In this document: piece after piece, positions 9,101 through 18,590 of the stretch
Numbering within the stretch: the stretch's first letter is position 1
Layout: every line of letters begins with the position of its first letter
Source: Tretioscincus oriximinensis
Taxonomy: Eukaryota; Chordata; Lepidosauria; Squamata; Gymnophthalmidae
Direction of reading: 5' to 3'
Assembly: GCA_022410635.1 (NCBI GenBank)
Contig: JAJVDF010000236.1
Location: 22,499-86,498, forward strand
Length of the DNA: 64,000 nucleotides
Made by a program: the position numbers and the translations under genes
The notes under the pieces: model-generated
What the model was told of the DNA's origin: nothing
What the model saw: the letters and a program-made list of their open reading frames with translations, nothing else
The model's database searches: none

Positions 9101-11665
9101 CCCCATCCTCTTCTTCTGCCTTCCTGTTCTTCTTTCTGCCTCTCCTCCTCCCCACCCCAGGCAGCTGCCTAGTATTTCAGGAGGTTGAATTCCTCCATTT
9201 GTAAAGCTGCAGGAGTCCTGCTTTACAGGAGCNGTCCAGACCTTCAGGAGGCTCCTTGAACTGCACGCAGGGGAACGGCAAGTTGTGTTCCCCATCCACC
9301 CACCCGCACAGATGGGCGATGGCTTTGCTGTTGCCATTCATTTGTACATGGCTGCCATGCTCGTGGGCTTTTTGCTGCTCAGTCTGGCTGTTCAGAATGC
9401 AGGTCACCCTTTTGGTCACCACATCTCAAAAAAGATATCATGGAACTAGAGAAAGTGCAGAAAAGGGCAACAAGAATGGACAAGGACTGGAGCACCTCCC
9501 TTATGCAACGTCTGGGCCTCTTCAGCCTTGAAAGACAGAGTTTGAGAGGTGATCTGATTAAAGTGTATAAAATCATAAATGGGACGGATAAGGTGGACAA
9601 CCCTGGGACCAGGGGGCATCCCTTGAATCTAATGGGCAGAAGAGTGAGAACAAACAAACGAAGGTATTTTTTCACCCCGAGGTTCATNGGCCTGTGGAAT
9701 TTACTTGCAGAAGAAGTGGGGGTAGCTGAATAAAGCCTGGATATCTTTAAGGCAGTATTAGACAAGTTTATGGTCACCAAGGATATAAACTGCCTCCAGG
9801 GTGGAGCAACAGGTAGACATCCTGACATGCCATTTGCATGGTGTCTAAAACAGGTGAAGATTTTGCCTCCTTCTGTTCATACTGCCCAGCTGCAATTGGT
9901 GGCCTCTGTGCGAGACAGAAGACTGGGCTAGGTGGGCTCCANCCCCATCCATCAGGGCTCCTCTGAGGTTCCTAAGTTCAGCCAATCAAGTGGCCCCGTC
10001 CCCACTGAGCCTTCTTCTTGGCTATATCTCAGAATAGGAATGTTCCATCTACACTGGCATGTGGATGACCAAGCTCTGTACCGAGATATAACCCAGAATA
10101 AGGCTCAATAGGGACAGGGCCTATGTGATGCGTATAGGCTGGTGCACGTACAGCTAAGAGAATTATTATGATAGATAAGTGAGAACATTTTCTGAATTCC
10201 CAAGTCAAGTCTAACATTTTAGCTCCATTTTGTTTCCCCACGTGCTTTGCAGATTGTTTGACAGGTACCGTGACTTGGCCCCTCAGCTGGTTCCCCCTGA
10301 TTATACAAAGAAGCCGCACGTGAAGCTCCCTTATGAACTCATTGGCAGCATGCCTGAGCTGAAGGTAGTGGGCAGGCAGCATCTTGGGGGGAAGGACTGG
10401 GCGGTGGAGGAACCCAAGCGCTGGGTCCATGAGGACGGTTGGCTGGCCAAGGCGGCCAAGGCGACCTGCTCTCCNCCAGCAGCCGTTTCCTTTAGCTGCT
10501 CCTTTGGGGCTGCGATGGCCCAACATAAGCTGCTCCCCTCGTGCCCTTGCGGCCTTTTTCAGGACAACCCATTCCGGCAGCGCATAGCTGAGGTGTTTTC
10601 TGAAGACGGGGAGGGCAACATGACCCTCGACGATTTCCTGGACATGTTCTCTGTGATGAGTGAAATGGCCCCCCGAGACCTCAAGGCGTACTATGCGTTC
10701 AAAATCTACGGTGAGTGGCTCTTCCGGGGGGCTCAGGGGTGTCACTTCTCCGCCCGGGCGTGCAGGGCAGGCGCGTGCAGGTCTGGAGCTGCTGCAGCTC
10801 CAACCGCAACCCGCGAATCCCCAGAGCCTCAGCAGCCCCGTCTACAGATCTGCCCAGGTCTGCCTCAAGACCCCCTGGCGCGGGATCTTTCCCCGGCGCC
10901 CCTGAGCATCCCAAGGGCCCCTTTCAGTAGACTTTAACAACGATGACTACATCTGCACCTCCGACTTGGAGAAGACGGTCCACAAGCTGACCCGCAAGGA
11001 ACTGACCCCGGAGGAAGTGGGTCTGGTCTGTAACAAAGTCATCGAGGAGGCAGACCTGGACAACGATGGCAAGCTGTCCCTGGAGGATTTCCACCACATG
11101 ATTGTGAGAGCCCCCGACTTCCTCAGGTAAGGCGGCCGCCGGCTGCTCCCTTTGGGGGCTTTTCCTGGGTAGAACCCTACAGAGAAGGGTGTCCAGAGCA
11201 TCCACTGAACTGGCACACTGGGGCACTGCCCCTCGCCAGCAATTTACCTACTGGAGGGACCCCAGGGCAGGGGCTTCAGCACCCAACTTCCAGAGGGGGC
11301 AGGGGGCCCTCGCTGCCCCTTGGGCTGGCAGTGGGGCAGCCATGCTCCTCTCCATGGGTGGCCCAATCAGCCAAGGGGTGGGGGGGACGTGGCAGAGGGA
11401 CACGCAAAACATGCTGAGCACCCTGGGCCCCATTCCCCACTGCAGGGTTTGGCCCAACTCTCTGCTGCCAACCCGAAGGCCTTCGCTCTGCAACCTGGAA
11501 CTCAGCAGTCTTTGGCATACATTAGCTGCATCCATTTAATCAAAAGCCCTTAAGAACAACAGGACTAAAGTAGCCCAAAATGTGGCCCTGCTGCCTCCAT
11601 GTAACCCTTTCTTGGCTGTTTCTCTGCTGCTGCCTTTTAACAGCACATTTCACATTAGAATCTGA
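3085..11665 (+). CDS. CIB3: CIB3, calcium and integrin-binding family member 3 (six coding exons, 187 aa)
   Basis: Exons join in frame with GT-AG introns: 3085-3135, 3352-3386, 10253-10364, 10563-10710, 10931-11126, 11644-11665. The product is 187 residues, the length I know for human CIB3, and starts MGNKQ, the N-terminal glycine context expected for myristoylation. Distinctive CIB3 wording includes [12 protein letters not shown] and [17 protein letters not shown]. Two canonical EF-hand loops are visible: D116-F-N-N-D-D-Y (third EF-hand) and D157-L-D-N-D-G-K (fourth); the first two are degenerate, as in the family. It ends TFHIRI. CIB2 and CIB3 are known as cytosolic auxiliary subunits of TMC1/2 mechanotransduction channels in hair cells and as integrin alpha-tail binders. 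CIB2 fits less well across exons 3-5. No frameshift or premature stop. Intron 2 (6.9 kb) is swollen by transposons. Confidence 0.95.
3352..3386 (+). CDS. CIB3: CIB3 coding exon 2
   Basis: A 35-nt exon after ttgtgttgcAG and before GTGAGT. It codes for [11 protein letters not shown] plus two bases of an Arg codon completed by exon 3. Intron 1 is only 216 bp. Confidence 0.92.
3918..4052 (-). repeat. CR1 3' end fragment (type 1)
   Basis: Antisense CR1 3' UTR in CIB3 intron 2. The tail is mutated and the copy is truncated just after the 'gcccctgttca' motif. Confidence 0.7.
4236..4640 (+). mobile_element. T1-family TIR element, copy 2
   Basis: Shares long stretches with the 15732-16080 copy, including 'gtttgtgcct', 'gcggctcctgcagg', 'cttgccttgctgcgggttta' and the internal palindrome region at about 4357-4390. 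The ends are weaker than in other copies. There is no open frame for a transposase, so it is non-autonomous. It lies in CIB3 intron 2. Confidence 0.55.
4748..5094 (+). mobile_element. T1-family TIR element, copy 3
   Basis: Left end gggtgcagacacacacaggg and right end ccccgcgtgtcagcagcc form imperfect inverted repeats. The internal 'cttaaagcccgaagcaggc' and 'cagctctcgcggcgga' match the other copies. It is about 347 bp and lies head to tail with the copy just upstream. Confidence 0.6.
5272..5650 (-). repeat. CR1 LINE, type 1, internally deleted
   Basis: Antisense. An intact inverted tail with tandem 'agaacata' units leads into the 3' UTR, then jumps near 5408-5490 to the RT C-terminal region (inverted [12 protein letters not shown] wording). 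A large internal deletion is the simplest reading. Confidence 0.8.
5740..5860 (+). repeat. SINE-like 3' tail
   Basis: Contains 'catctgaagaag' and 'tctacgaaagctcatgc', followed by 'gactaacatagct'. This is wording I associate with old SINE tails in sauropsid genomes. The 5' tRNA-like head was not found, so the class is tentative. Confidence 0.4.
5870..6255 (-). repeat. CR1 LINE reverse-transcriptase fragment
   Basis: Antisense CR1 ORF2 piece. A frame at 5873-6094 reads [15 protein letters not shown] and [17 protein letters not shown], the RT palm region found in the other copies here. Both ends are truncated. Confidence 0.85.
6303..6495 (-). repeat. CR1 3' end fragment (type 1)
   Basis: Antisense 3' UTR copy with inverted tail units (agaacataaaaacataag), ending after the 'gttgctccatct' motif. 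Confidence 0.8.
6643..7026 (+). mobile_element. T1-family TIR element, near full length
   Basis: A 384-bp unit. The left end ggcagcatccacac and right end cacgtgtgggtggagcc are inverted relatives. Near the right end 'ctttttagcccca' matches the 61224 copy. The middle has the conserved 'gggtttaatgagaactgata' with the small palindrome. No transposase frame. It sits in CIB3 intron 2. Confidence 0.65.
7556..8642 (+). repeat. CR1 LINE, type 2 tail, sense copy
   Basis: A decayed ORF2 end reads [12 protein letters not shown] and later [10 protein letters not shown]. It runs through the 3' UTR to 'caatgctatgattcta', the degenerate ATTCTATG-type CR1 terminus. Several frame breaks make it inactive. Confidence 0.8.
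8690..9175 (+). repeat. Pyrimidine-rich low-complexity tract
   Basis: About 480 bp dominated by C and T on the + strand, with no clear unit length. The long Ser/Pro/Leu frames across it (for example 8596-9204) are composition artefacts with no recognisable domain. Confidence 0.6.
9411..9972 (+). repeat. CR1 LINE, type 1, 3' copy
   Basis: Sense copy. It reads [13 protein letters not shown] and RRYFFTPRF in broken frames, then the 3' UTR, ending at 'ctcctctgaggttccta'. It contains N's at 9687 and 9942. Confidence 0.8.
9992..10121. mobile_element. 130-bp MITE with ~40-bp inverted ends (family T2)
   Basis: The left arm begins GGCCCCGTCCCCACTGAG; the right arm, reverse complemented, begins GGCCCTGTCCCTATTGAG. 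Similarity continues through 'tatatctc' for about 40 bp on each side, so the unit folds into one hairpin with about a 50-bp loop. There is no coding capacity. A similar unit lies at 63829. It lies 130 bp upstream of CIB3 exon 3. Confidence 0.65.
10253..10364 (+). CDS. CIB3: CIB3 coding exon 3
   Basis: A 112-nt exon after gtgctttgcAG and before GTAGTG. It completes the Arg codon and codes for [14 protein letters not shown] and [12 protein letters not shown], the helical segment ahead of the EF-hands. Confidence 0.95.
10563..10710 (+). CDS. CIB3: CIB3 coding exon 4
   Basis: A 148-nt exon coding for [18 protein letters not shown] through AYYAFKIY. It carries the degenerate second EF-hand. It ends with the first base of Asp116, before GTGAGT. 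Confidence 0.96.
10931..11126 (+). CDS. CIB3: CIB3 coding exon 5
   Basis: A 196-nt exon carrying both canonical EF-hands (loops from D116 and D157) up to RAPDFL. It is followed by GTAAGG and splits a Ser codon with the last exon. Confidence 0.96.
11644..11665 (+). CDS. CIB3: CIB3 coding exon 6 (terminal, 22 nt coding)
   Basis: After the acceptor gccttttaacAG, 22 coding bases complete Ser181 and give TFHIRI then TGA. This is the conserved C terminus of CIB2 and CIB3. Phase and sequence both match, so the assignment is firm despite its small size. Confidence 0.92.
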
Positions 11666-12118
11666 CCGGCCTCCCGAGAGAACTGCTGCAGGACATTCTT
11701 CAGCCAAGCTGGACTCAGCTCATTAGATCACGGAAGAAGAAGAACTGGGTTCTTATTCCCTGCTTTTCTCACTTTTCAAAGGGACTCAAAGGGGCTTACA
11801 AGGATATATTTTGCCAGAAGGCTGACATTCTATCCTCCCCACCAGGCTGTGGTGGTTCCCATGTATCTACTTGCAGTCAGTTGCAATTTCTTGCAATTCT
11901 TGCTTTCGAATAGCTGGGCTGGTTGGAGCTACAGGCTAGTGGAAGCTGCTCACCCCTCCCCAAGTTCCACACAGGGCCTTCCAGGTGAGAGGCCATCTCC
12001 TTAGCAACTGAGCTATCCTTGCCTGGTGAGTTTGCGGAAGCAAACTCAAGAGGCAAAGAGGCTTCCAAGTATTTGGAGAAAGAAAGCTTTCTTTTGTCTT
12101 TTCTGTATTAGACGTGAG

Positions 12119-12124
12119 AATAAA
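12119..12124 (+). terminator. CIB3: Candidate CIB3 polyadenylation signal
   Basis: AATAAA about 450 bp after the CIB3 stop codon, ahead of the T-rich 'ttttgttttct'. It implies a 3' UTR from 11666 to about 12145. Confidence 0.55.
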
Positions 12125-12301
12125 TCTGGCAGTTTTTGTTTTCTGACTGGTTTTACCTTAGCTAGAGGCAGAAGAGTGAAATGCAGGCAGGACTAGGATG
12201 CCGTAGAATCATAGAATCATAGAGTTGGAAGGGACCTCCAGGGTCATCGGGTCCAACCCCCTGCTCGATGCAGGATTCATTAAACCATCCCAGACAGATG
12301 A

Positions 12302-12846
12302 CTGTCCAGTCTCTGTTTGAAGACTTCCAGGGAAGGAGAACTCACCACCTCCTGTGGCAAACTGTTCCACTGGTTTATCACTGGTGTAGTAGCCAACAGC
12401 TTGGATAGTTTCAAGACAGGACTAGACAGGTTTATGGACACTAAGGGTATAAATGGATACTAGGATAGTTGTCTGGATGTCGGCTCCCAGATGGAGCAAC
12501 AGGCAGGACTCTTGAAATACCATTTGCAGGGAGTCATGAACAGGAGCATATTTTGCTTTCCTCTGTTCAGGCTGCCCAGGTGCATCTGGTGGGCCTCTGT
12601 GTGACACAGAATGCTGGACTTGATGGGCTGTTTCAAGAGTCCTGCCTGTTGCTCCATCTGGGAGCCGACATCCAGACAACTATCCTAGTATCCATTTATA
12701 CCCTTAGTGTCCATAAACCTGTCTAGTCCTGTCTTGAAACTATCCAAGCTGTTGGCTACTACACCAGTGATAAACCAGTGGAACAGTTTGCCACAGGAGG
12801 TGGTGAGTTCTCCTTCCCTGGAAGTCTTCAAACAGAGACTGGACAG
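12302..12846. repeat. 216-bp inverted repeat with 113-bp spacer
   Basis: The left arm 12302-12517 is repeated as its reverse complement at 12631-12846. The arms are equal in length and look identical by eye. They span the CR1 type 2/type 1 junction, so the arms share the same chimeric junction and must be a copy of each other. Confidence 0.85.
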
Positions 12847-13402
12847 AGTCCTTCCATGTGCTAATGAGAACAATGCTGATCCCTCTGCTCTGTGACAGCC
12901 CTTCAGATATTTGTAGACAGCTATCAGGTCTCTCAGTCTTCTCTTTTGCAGACTACACATCCCTAGATCCTTTAACCGTTCCTCATAGGACATGGTTTCC
13001 AGACCACTCATCATCCTTGTAACTCTCTTTTGTACTTGCTCTAGTTTATCAATGTCCTTTTTAAATTGGGGCCCCCAGAACTGAACACAGGATTCCAAGT
13101 GTGGTCATACCAAAGTACTGTAGAGAGGAATAATTACTTCACGTGAGCAAGATTCTATGCCCCTCTTGATACATCCCAGGATTGTGTTTGCCTTTTTTGC
13201 AGCGGCTTCACACTGTTGACTCATGTTTAATCTGTGATCTACCAAAACACCCAGGTCCTTCTCACCTGTGCTGCTGCTCAGACATATTCCTCCCATTCTA
13301 TATGTGCTGTTTTTGTTATTTTTGCCCAGATGTAGGATCTTGCATTTCTCTATGTTAAATACCATTCTGTTAGTTTCAGTCCATTGTTCAAATTTGTCTA
13401 GA

Positions 13403-13482
13403 TCTTTTTGAATCCTATCTCTATCTTGTTTAGTATTAGCTGTTGCTAATACTAAACAAGATAGAGATAGGATTCAAAAAGA
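13403..13482. repeat. 38-bp perfect palindrome with 4-bp loop
   Basis: The left arm 13403-13440 and right arm 13445-13482 are exact reverse complements around TGTT. The related CR1 copy at 51881-51930 lacks the right arm, so this is a local insertion of an inverted copy. Confidence 0.9.
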
Positions 13483-13814
13483 ATCGCCTAGTTTTGTGTC
13501 ATCAGCAAATTTGATAAGTTTTCCTTCAATTCCTTCATCTAGATCATTTATAAATATGTTAAAGAGCACTGGGCCTAGGACAGACCCTTGTGGTACTCCA
13601 CTTGAAACATTCTTCAAATTGGATGTGCAACCATTTATTATCACTCTTTGAGTACGATCACTAAGCCAGTTTTCAATCCATCTAACTGCTGTTTTGTCAA
13701 TCCCATACTTGACCTTTTTTTTTTAACGTACTGACCACATAGAATGCCCGCTGGGATCCCTCCACCCCGGTGCTCCACAGCAAGGGCAAAGCTCATTATC
13801 CGCCTGTTCCTAGG

Positions 13815-15660
13815 CACCAGGCTACATAAGAACATAAGAAGAGCCACACTGGATCAGGCCAGAGCCTGTCCAGTCCAGCATTCTGTCTCACACAGAGGCC
13901 CACCAGATGCACCTGAGCAGCCTGAACAGAAGAAAGCAAAATATGCACCTGTTCATGTCTCCCTGCAAATGGTATTTCAGGAGTCCAGCCTGTTGCTCCA
14001 TCCCGGAGGCAGCATCCAGGCATCCATCCTACTACCCTTGGTATCCATAAACCTGTCTAGTCCTTTCTTGAAGCTACCCAAGCTGTTAGCTACCACCTCA
14101 TCAGGAAATAAATTCCACAGGCCAATGACCCACTGAGTGAAAAAATACTTTCCTTTGTCTGTTCTCACTCTTCTGTCCATCAGTTTCAAGGAGGGACCTC
14201 TGGTCCTAGTGGTGTGTGACAGAGAAAACATTTTCCCCTATTCACCCTATCAGATCACCTCTCAAACGCTGTGTTTCGAGGCTGAAGAGGCCCAGATGTT
14301 GCAGCCTGACTTCATAAGGAAGGTGCTCCAGACCCAAGATCATTCTTATTGCCCTTTTCTGCACTTTCTCTAATTCCACAATATCCCTCTTGAGATGTGT
14401 TGACCAGAATTGAACACAGGATTCCAAATGTGGCCTCACCACAGATTTATAAAGAGGCAAAACAACATTTGCTGACTTGTTTTTGATTCCTTTCCTAATT
14501 ATCCCCAACATGGAATTTGCCTTTTTTGCTGCTGCTGCACACTGGGTTGACATTTTCATTGAATTGTCCACCAGCACCCCAAGGTCCTTTTCTTGCTCGG
14601 TCACAGAAAGCTTGGTTCCCATCAGGTGGTAGGAGTATTTTGGGTTCTTTGCCCCAATATGCATCACCTTGCACTTGCTTAAGTTGAAGTGCATTTGCCA
14701 CTTTGATGCCCACTCACCCAATTTCAATAAATCATTCTGGAGTGCCTTACAATCATTTTCAGTTTTCACTACCCTGAACAGTTGAGTGTCGTCAGCAAAC
14801 TTGGCTACTTCACAATTTACCTCGGCATCCAGATCATTTATAAATATATTGAAAAGCAAGGGTCCCAGTACAGATCCCTGGGGTACCCCACTTCTTACCT
14901 CTTTCCACTCAGAGAACTGTCCATTTAATACTATCCTCTGTTTTCTATCTTTTAGCCAATTTCCAATCCAGGAGCCTTCTGAAAATCTAGATAGACAATA
15001 TCAACTGGATCCCCTTTATCTAGAACACCCTCAAATAATTCTAGCAAGTTGGTAAGGCATGATTTACCTTTGCAAAAGCCATGCTGAGTCTTATTCAGCA
15101 ATGCGTGCTTCTCCATGTGTTTAGTAATTTTGTCCTTAATTATGGTTTCCAACACTTTACCTGGAACTGATGTTAAACTGATGGGTCTATAATTTCCGGG
15201 ATCACCCCGGGATCCTTTTTTGAAGATTGGNATCATTTATAAATATATTGAAAAGCAAGGGTCCCAGTACAGATCCCTGGGGTACCCCACTTCTTACCTC
15301 TTTCCACTCAGAGAACTGTCCATTTAATACTATCCTCTGTTTTCTATCTTTTAGCCAATTTCCAATCCAGGAGCCTTCTGAAAATCTAGATAGACAATAT
15401 CAACTGGATCCCCTTTATCTAGAACACCCTCAAATAATTCTAGCAAGTTGGTAAGGCATGATTTACCTTTGCAAAAGCCATGCTGAGTCTTATTCAGCAA
15501 TGCGTGCTTCTCCATGTGTTTAGTAATTTTGTCCTTAATTATGGTTTCCAACACTTTACCTGGAACTGATGTTAAACTGATGGGTCTATAATTTCCGGGA
15601 TCACCCCGGGATCCTTTTTTGAAGATTGGTGTTAGGTTAGCTACCCTCCCATCTACGGGT
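13815..15660 (-). repeat. CR1 LINE, type 1, longest copy, with duplicated block
   Basis: Antisense CR1 from the inverted tail (acataagaacataagaagag) to the RT palm wording at about 15650. A 205-codon frame at 14242-14859 reads NDLDAEVNCEVAKFADDTQ, which contains the FADD box of the RT active site. A 399-bp block is present twice around the N at 15231. Without it the copy is about 1.45 kb, 5' truncated. Confidence 0.9.
14833..15629. repeat. 399-bp direct duplication around a single N
   Basis: 14833-15230 and 15232-15629 appear identical base for base, separated only by an N at 15231. Both are the same CR1 RT segment. The pattern points to an assembly join error rather than a biological tandem repeat. 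Confidence 0.9.
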
Positions 15661-15731
15661 TCTCCAAGGCTCCTCACAAACAGGCAGCAGCCAGGCTCAG
15701 GGGAAACTGGCAGCGCTGGAGTTGCCACAAA

Positions 15732-16080
15732 GGCCGCAGACACGCGCAAGGTTTGTGCCTGCCTGGGGGCCTCCCGGGCAGCTCCTGCAGGCATCATGGC
15801 GACCCCTGAGGCTCCGTCGCTGCGAAGCTGCCTTGCTGCGGGTTTAATGAGAACTGATATTTCCAGCTCTCGTGGCGGAGGCCGGCTGAAACCCACTTGT
15901 CCCCTGCTTGTGGCCTGCGCAGAAGAGGCTGAGCAACTGTAACCGGCATCAAAGGGGCAGCACTTCCTCCCTCTGGCCCAGCCAGCTTCAGGGGCGTCCC
16001 GTGTGCCAGCGGACGGGCGTCTCCTTAAAGCCTGAAGTAGGAGATAAATCCGCCTTTTGGCCCCTCGTGTGTCTCCAGCC
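15732..16080 (+). mobile_element. T1-family TIR element, copy 5
   Basis: A 349-bp unit with left end ggccgcagacacgcgcaagg and right end cccctcgtgtgtctccagcc. It keeps 'ccttgctgcgggtttaatga', the palindrome and 'ccttaaagcctgaagtagg'. It is the best match to the 4236 copy. No coding capacity. Confidence 0.6.
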
Positions 16081-16798
16081 AAAGACTTGCAGCGCAGCCG
16101 CGTCCCTCCTGAGCAGGAGCTCCAAATGTTGCCTTGTGTGCCGCGGGGGACGCCCGTGACTCTTTCCTACTGCTGCTCTTGCGTTTTTTTCAGGTTTGCA
16201 ATAAATTGGCCGCCCCCCGAATTGCAGGCATTGAGAGCTTATTATGTTCGCCTGCCTCTCAGGCCAAGGAAACGGGCGTGCGCAGCCTGGAAAAGGGCGC
16301 TTTCCTGCAGACACCCCCCTGCCCCCTTTGCCTTCGTGGGAAGAGCTCACAAGCGACGCCGCAGCGCCTTCGCTGCTAAAAGAAAGACGCCCCTTCGCTC
16401 AGCCCTGCCGCTCCCCGTGCAGCAGAACGGCCTCCTGCACGGCTCAAAGGGGCCCCAACGCCAGGGCCTCTCCCCTTCCCCGCCCCCTCCTCCCACGCAG
16501 GGCACCCCGCAAGGTCCTCCACCTCCCGCCGCCAGAGGGGCCCCTGTTCCTCCCGGCGCCCACAGTGTGGCCCCGCCCCGGCAAGCATTTCAAGGGGGTT
16601 GAGGGCGGCTGCACCGGCCCCGCTGCCTGGTATGCTTGGCTTGGGCCAGCACGGTGCACACGGCCGAAGGAACTCCCCAGGGATTGGCAAATGTCTCCCA
16701 TTCCTCAGGCAGATGGCTTTCGGTTGGCGGCGTCCGCCTCAAGGGCTGGAAGCGGCCCCGTGGCCAGAGCCAGCAGTGCGGGAAGGGAGACCACAACG
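16081..16798. other. GC-rich intergenic stretch, no gene recognised
   Basis: Several overlapping GC-rich frames occur on both strands, but none has a recognisable domain, consistent codon use or splice context. I see no RNA gene or repeat I can name. Confidence 0.4.
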
Positions 16799-17175
16799 TG
16801 AGAAGAGCCTAAGAGGAGCGGCTGAATGCGGCCGGAGCCCACCTCGCCCCCGCTCTGCCCTACGCAGGGGGCCCCGTTGCCCCTGGGCAGCCTGCAGGAG
16901 GCGTAACCGCCGCCTGCACACGTCGCGAGGGGCGCCTGTGGCTCATAAGAACCTAAGAAGAGCCATCCTGGATCAGGCCACCAGGTGCCCCTGGGCAGTC
17001 CGAACAGAGGAAAGCAAAATATGCTCCTGTTTATGACTCCCTGCAAATGGTGTTTCAGGAGTCCTGCCTGTGGCTCCATCCCGGAGGCAACGTCCAGAGA
17101 TCCACCCTTGGTGTCCATAAACCTGTCTAGTCCTGTCTTGAAACTATCCAAACTGTTAGCTACCACTACCTCTAC
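16799..17175 (-). repeat. Two adjacent CR1 3' end fragments (type 1)
   Basis: Antisense. The first (16799-16925) is GC-shifted and decayed; the second (16945-17175) keeps 'gaagagccatcctggatcag' and the 'ctgtctagtcctgtcttgaa' region. Confidence 0.7.
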
Positions 17176-17279
17176 CTCGGAGGCGGCATCAAGGGACCCC
17201 CGTCTCCTCCTCCTCCTCCGCGGCTCCCCCACCCTCAGTGGAACCACGCAGAGAATCAAAAGCCCTCAACTGCAATCAC

Positions 17280-18590
17280 CGTGGTGGGCAGCAGGTGTCG
17301 CTGTGGTCCGCAACCCGAGGCGGGCGGAGCTAGCAAGGAGAGCGCAGGCGCCACGCCCACGGAGGGTCCGCCCCCGCCTTCCCCCGTCGGAAGGGCTGCG
17401 CGCCTCTTGCCAGGTGGCTATCAGGCGGGACAGGTGGGCCGCAGTCCCGCCCGCCTCCCGGAGTTGCAAGAAGGAGCAACTTCTGCAGGCGCCGCTGTTT
17501 ATCTCGCCGGCAGCGCCTTCTGCAGAAGCGCCCTTTTCTCCGCTCGGCCGCCCCCCGCTGCCCCCCAGCCCGGCCGCCGGGCGGCTCCTCTCCTCGGGAC
17601 CCGCCGGTAGGTTCTGGGCGCCTGGGCAGGAGGGGCAGCGGCGGCGGCGTCCGGACCGTCCCTTCGGGGCTCCGCCTGCCTGGGGCTGCCGCCGCCCGGA
17701 ACTGGGGGCCGCAGGGGCGCTGCGCAGGGCGGGCTGAGGGAGCCAGACCGCCGGGAGCCCAGGGGCCGCGGCCGGGCCGTCTCCGCGTGGCGACGCGGGG
17801 GCTCCTGGGTGGGCGGCGGCTCCACGGGCCTCGAGGAGCACCGGGCATTGTGCGATCACTGCGCCACCGCCCCGCCCAGGCGCCTCCTTCTTGCCCTTCG
17901 GGGCCCGCGCGGGCGGAGCGCGACCGCCCAGGCGGCTCCTCGCCCCTCCCTCCTGCCCCTCCCCCCCGGCGGCCGCGCCTCCTCATCCTCGACACCTCCC
18001 GGCAGGCGCCGCCAGCGGAGTCCGAGGCCCGGAGGATGGCGGCGGGATCCCGGGCAGGCGCCACCGCTCGCCGCTTCCTGCTGCTGCTGCTCTGCTGCCT
18101 GCCAGGACCGGGTAGGGGGCGGCGGGCAAGCGGGCGGGCGGCCTCCCCATCCCCAGCCGGCTCCTTCCCCTGCTGGCCAAAGGGGTTCACGGCCTCTCTC
18201 GGCCTCCTGGGACCCCCTTGCCTGGGGGAAGGCGGGTTCAGCGCCGGGCTGAGGATCCAAGGGCCCAGCAAGGGACGCACAGCAGGAGCCCCCTTCGCGC
18301 CTTCTTCCCTCGCCGCCTCCCGCCCAGGGGCCCCTTACGGGACGCGCGGCTGGCGGCAGCGCTCCTCGTCCCTTGCCTCCCCCCCCTGGGGCCCGTGGGC
18401 GGCTGCGGGTCCTGTGGGCGACTGAGCGGCTGCGGGTAACCCCAATGGGAAGCGGCTCTCTTCGCTGGGCTCCGGCGCCCCCAGGTGCCTCCCCTCCCCC
18501 CGCTCGCCTTCCCCTCCACGGCGCCGCTGCTGCCTTTTCCGCGCGGCACGTGACGGGCTTAGCGCAGCGCCGAGTGCGAAGGTGCCTTTG
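17280..18590. promoter_or_regulatory. SUSD2: CpG-rich 5' region of SUSD2
   Basis: Dense CpG and GC-rich sequence ending around coding exon 1, immediately before the 35-N gap. It fits a CpG-island promoter. No TATA box stands out. Long frames on both strands here are composition artefacts. Confidence 0.6.
18036..18111 (+). CDS. SUSD2: SUSD2 coding exon 1 (signal peptide)
   Basis: Codes for [14 protein letters not shown] followed by five Leu and CCLPGP, a classic signal peptide. It ends one base into Gly26 before GTAGGG. This ATG was chosen because it directly precedes the hydrophobic core. An upstream in-frame ATG at 17787 would add about 80 composition-biased residues. Confidence 0.8.

Larger units (their letters stand above)
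12203..13740 (-). repeat. CR1 LINE, type 2, rearranged with a CR1 type 1 piece and palindromes
   Basis: Begins with the inverted type 2 tail (agaatcatagaatcatagag) and runs antisense through ORF2 to about 13740. A type 1 CR1 segment (about 12385-12770) interrupts it. Two inverted duplications (12302-12846 and 13403-13482) are embedded. Antisense frames read VQFWGPQFKKD and [15 protein letters not shown]. Confidence 0.85.

Noticed and set aside
8596..9204. 202-codon Ser/Pro/Leu-rich frame
   Set aside because: A translation of a pyrimidine-rich low-complexity tract, with no splice or start context.
10253..11126. CIB2 instead of CIB3
   Set aside because: [27 protein letters not shown] and [10 protein letters not shown] fit CIB3 clearly better than CIB2 as I know them, and the length is the same 187.
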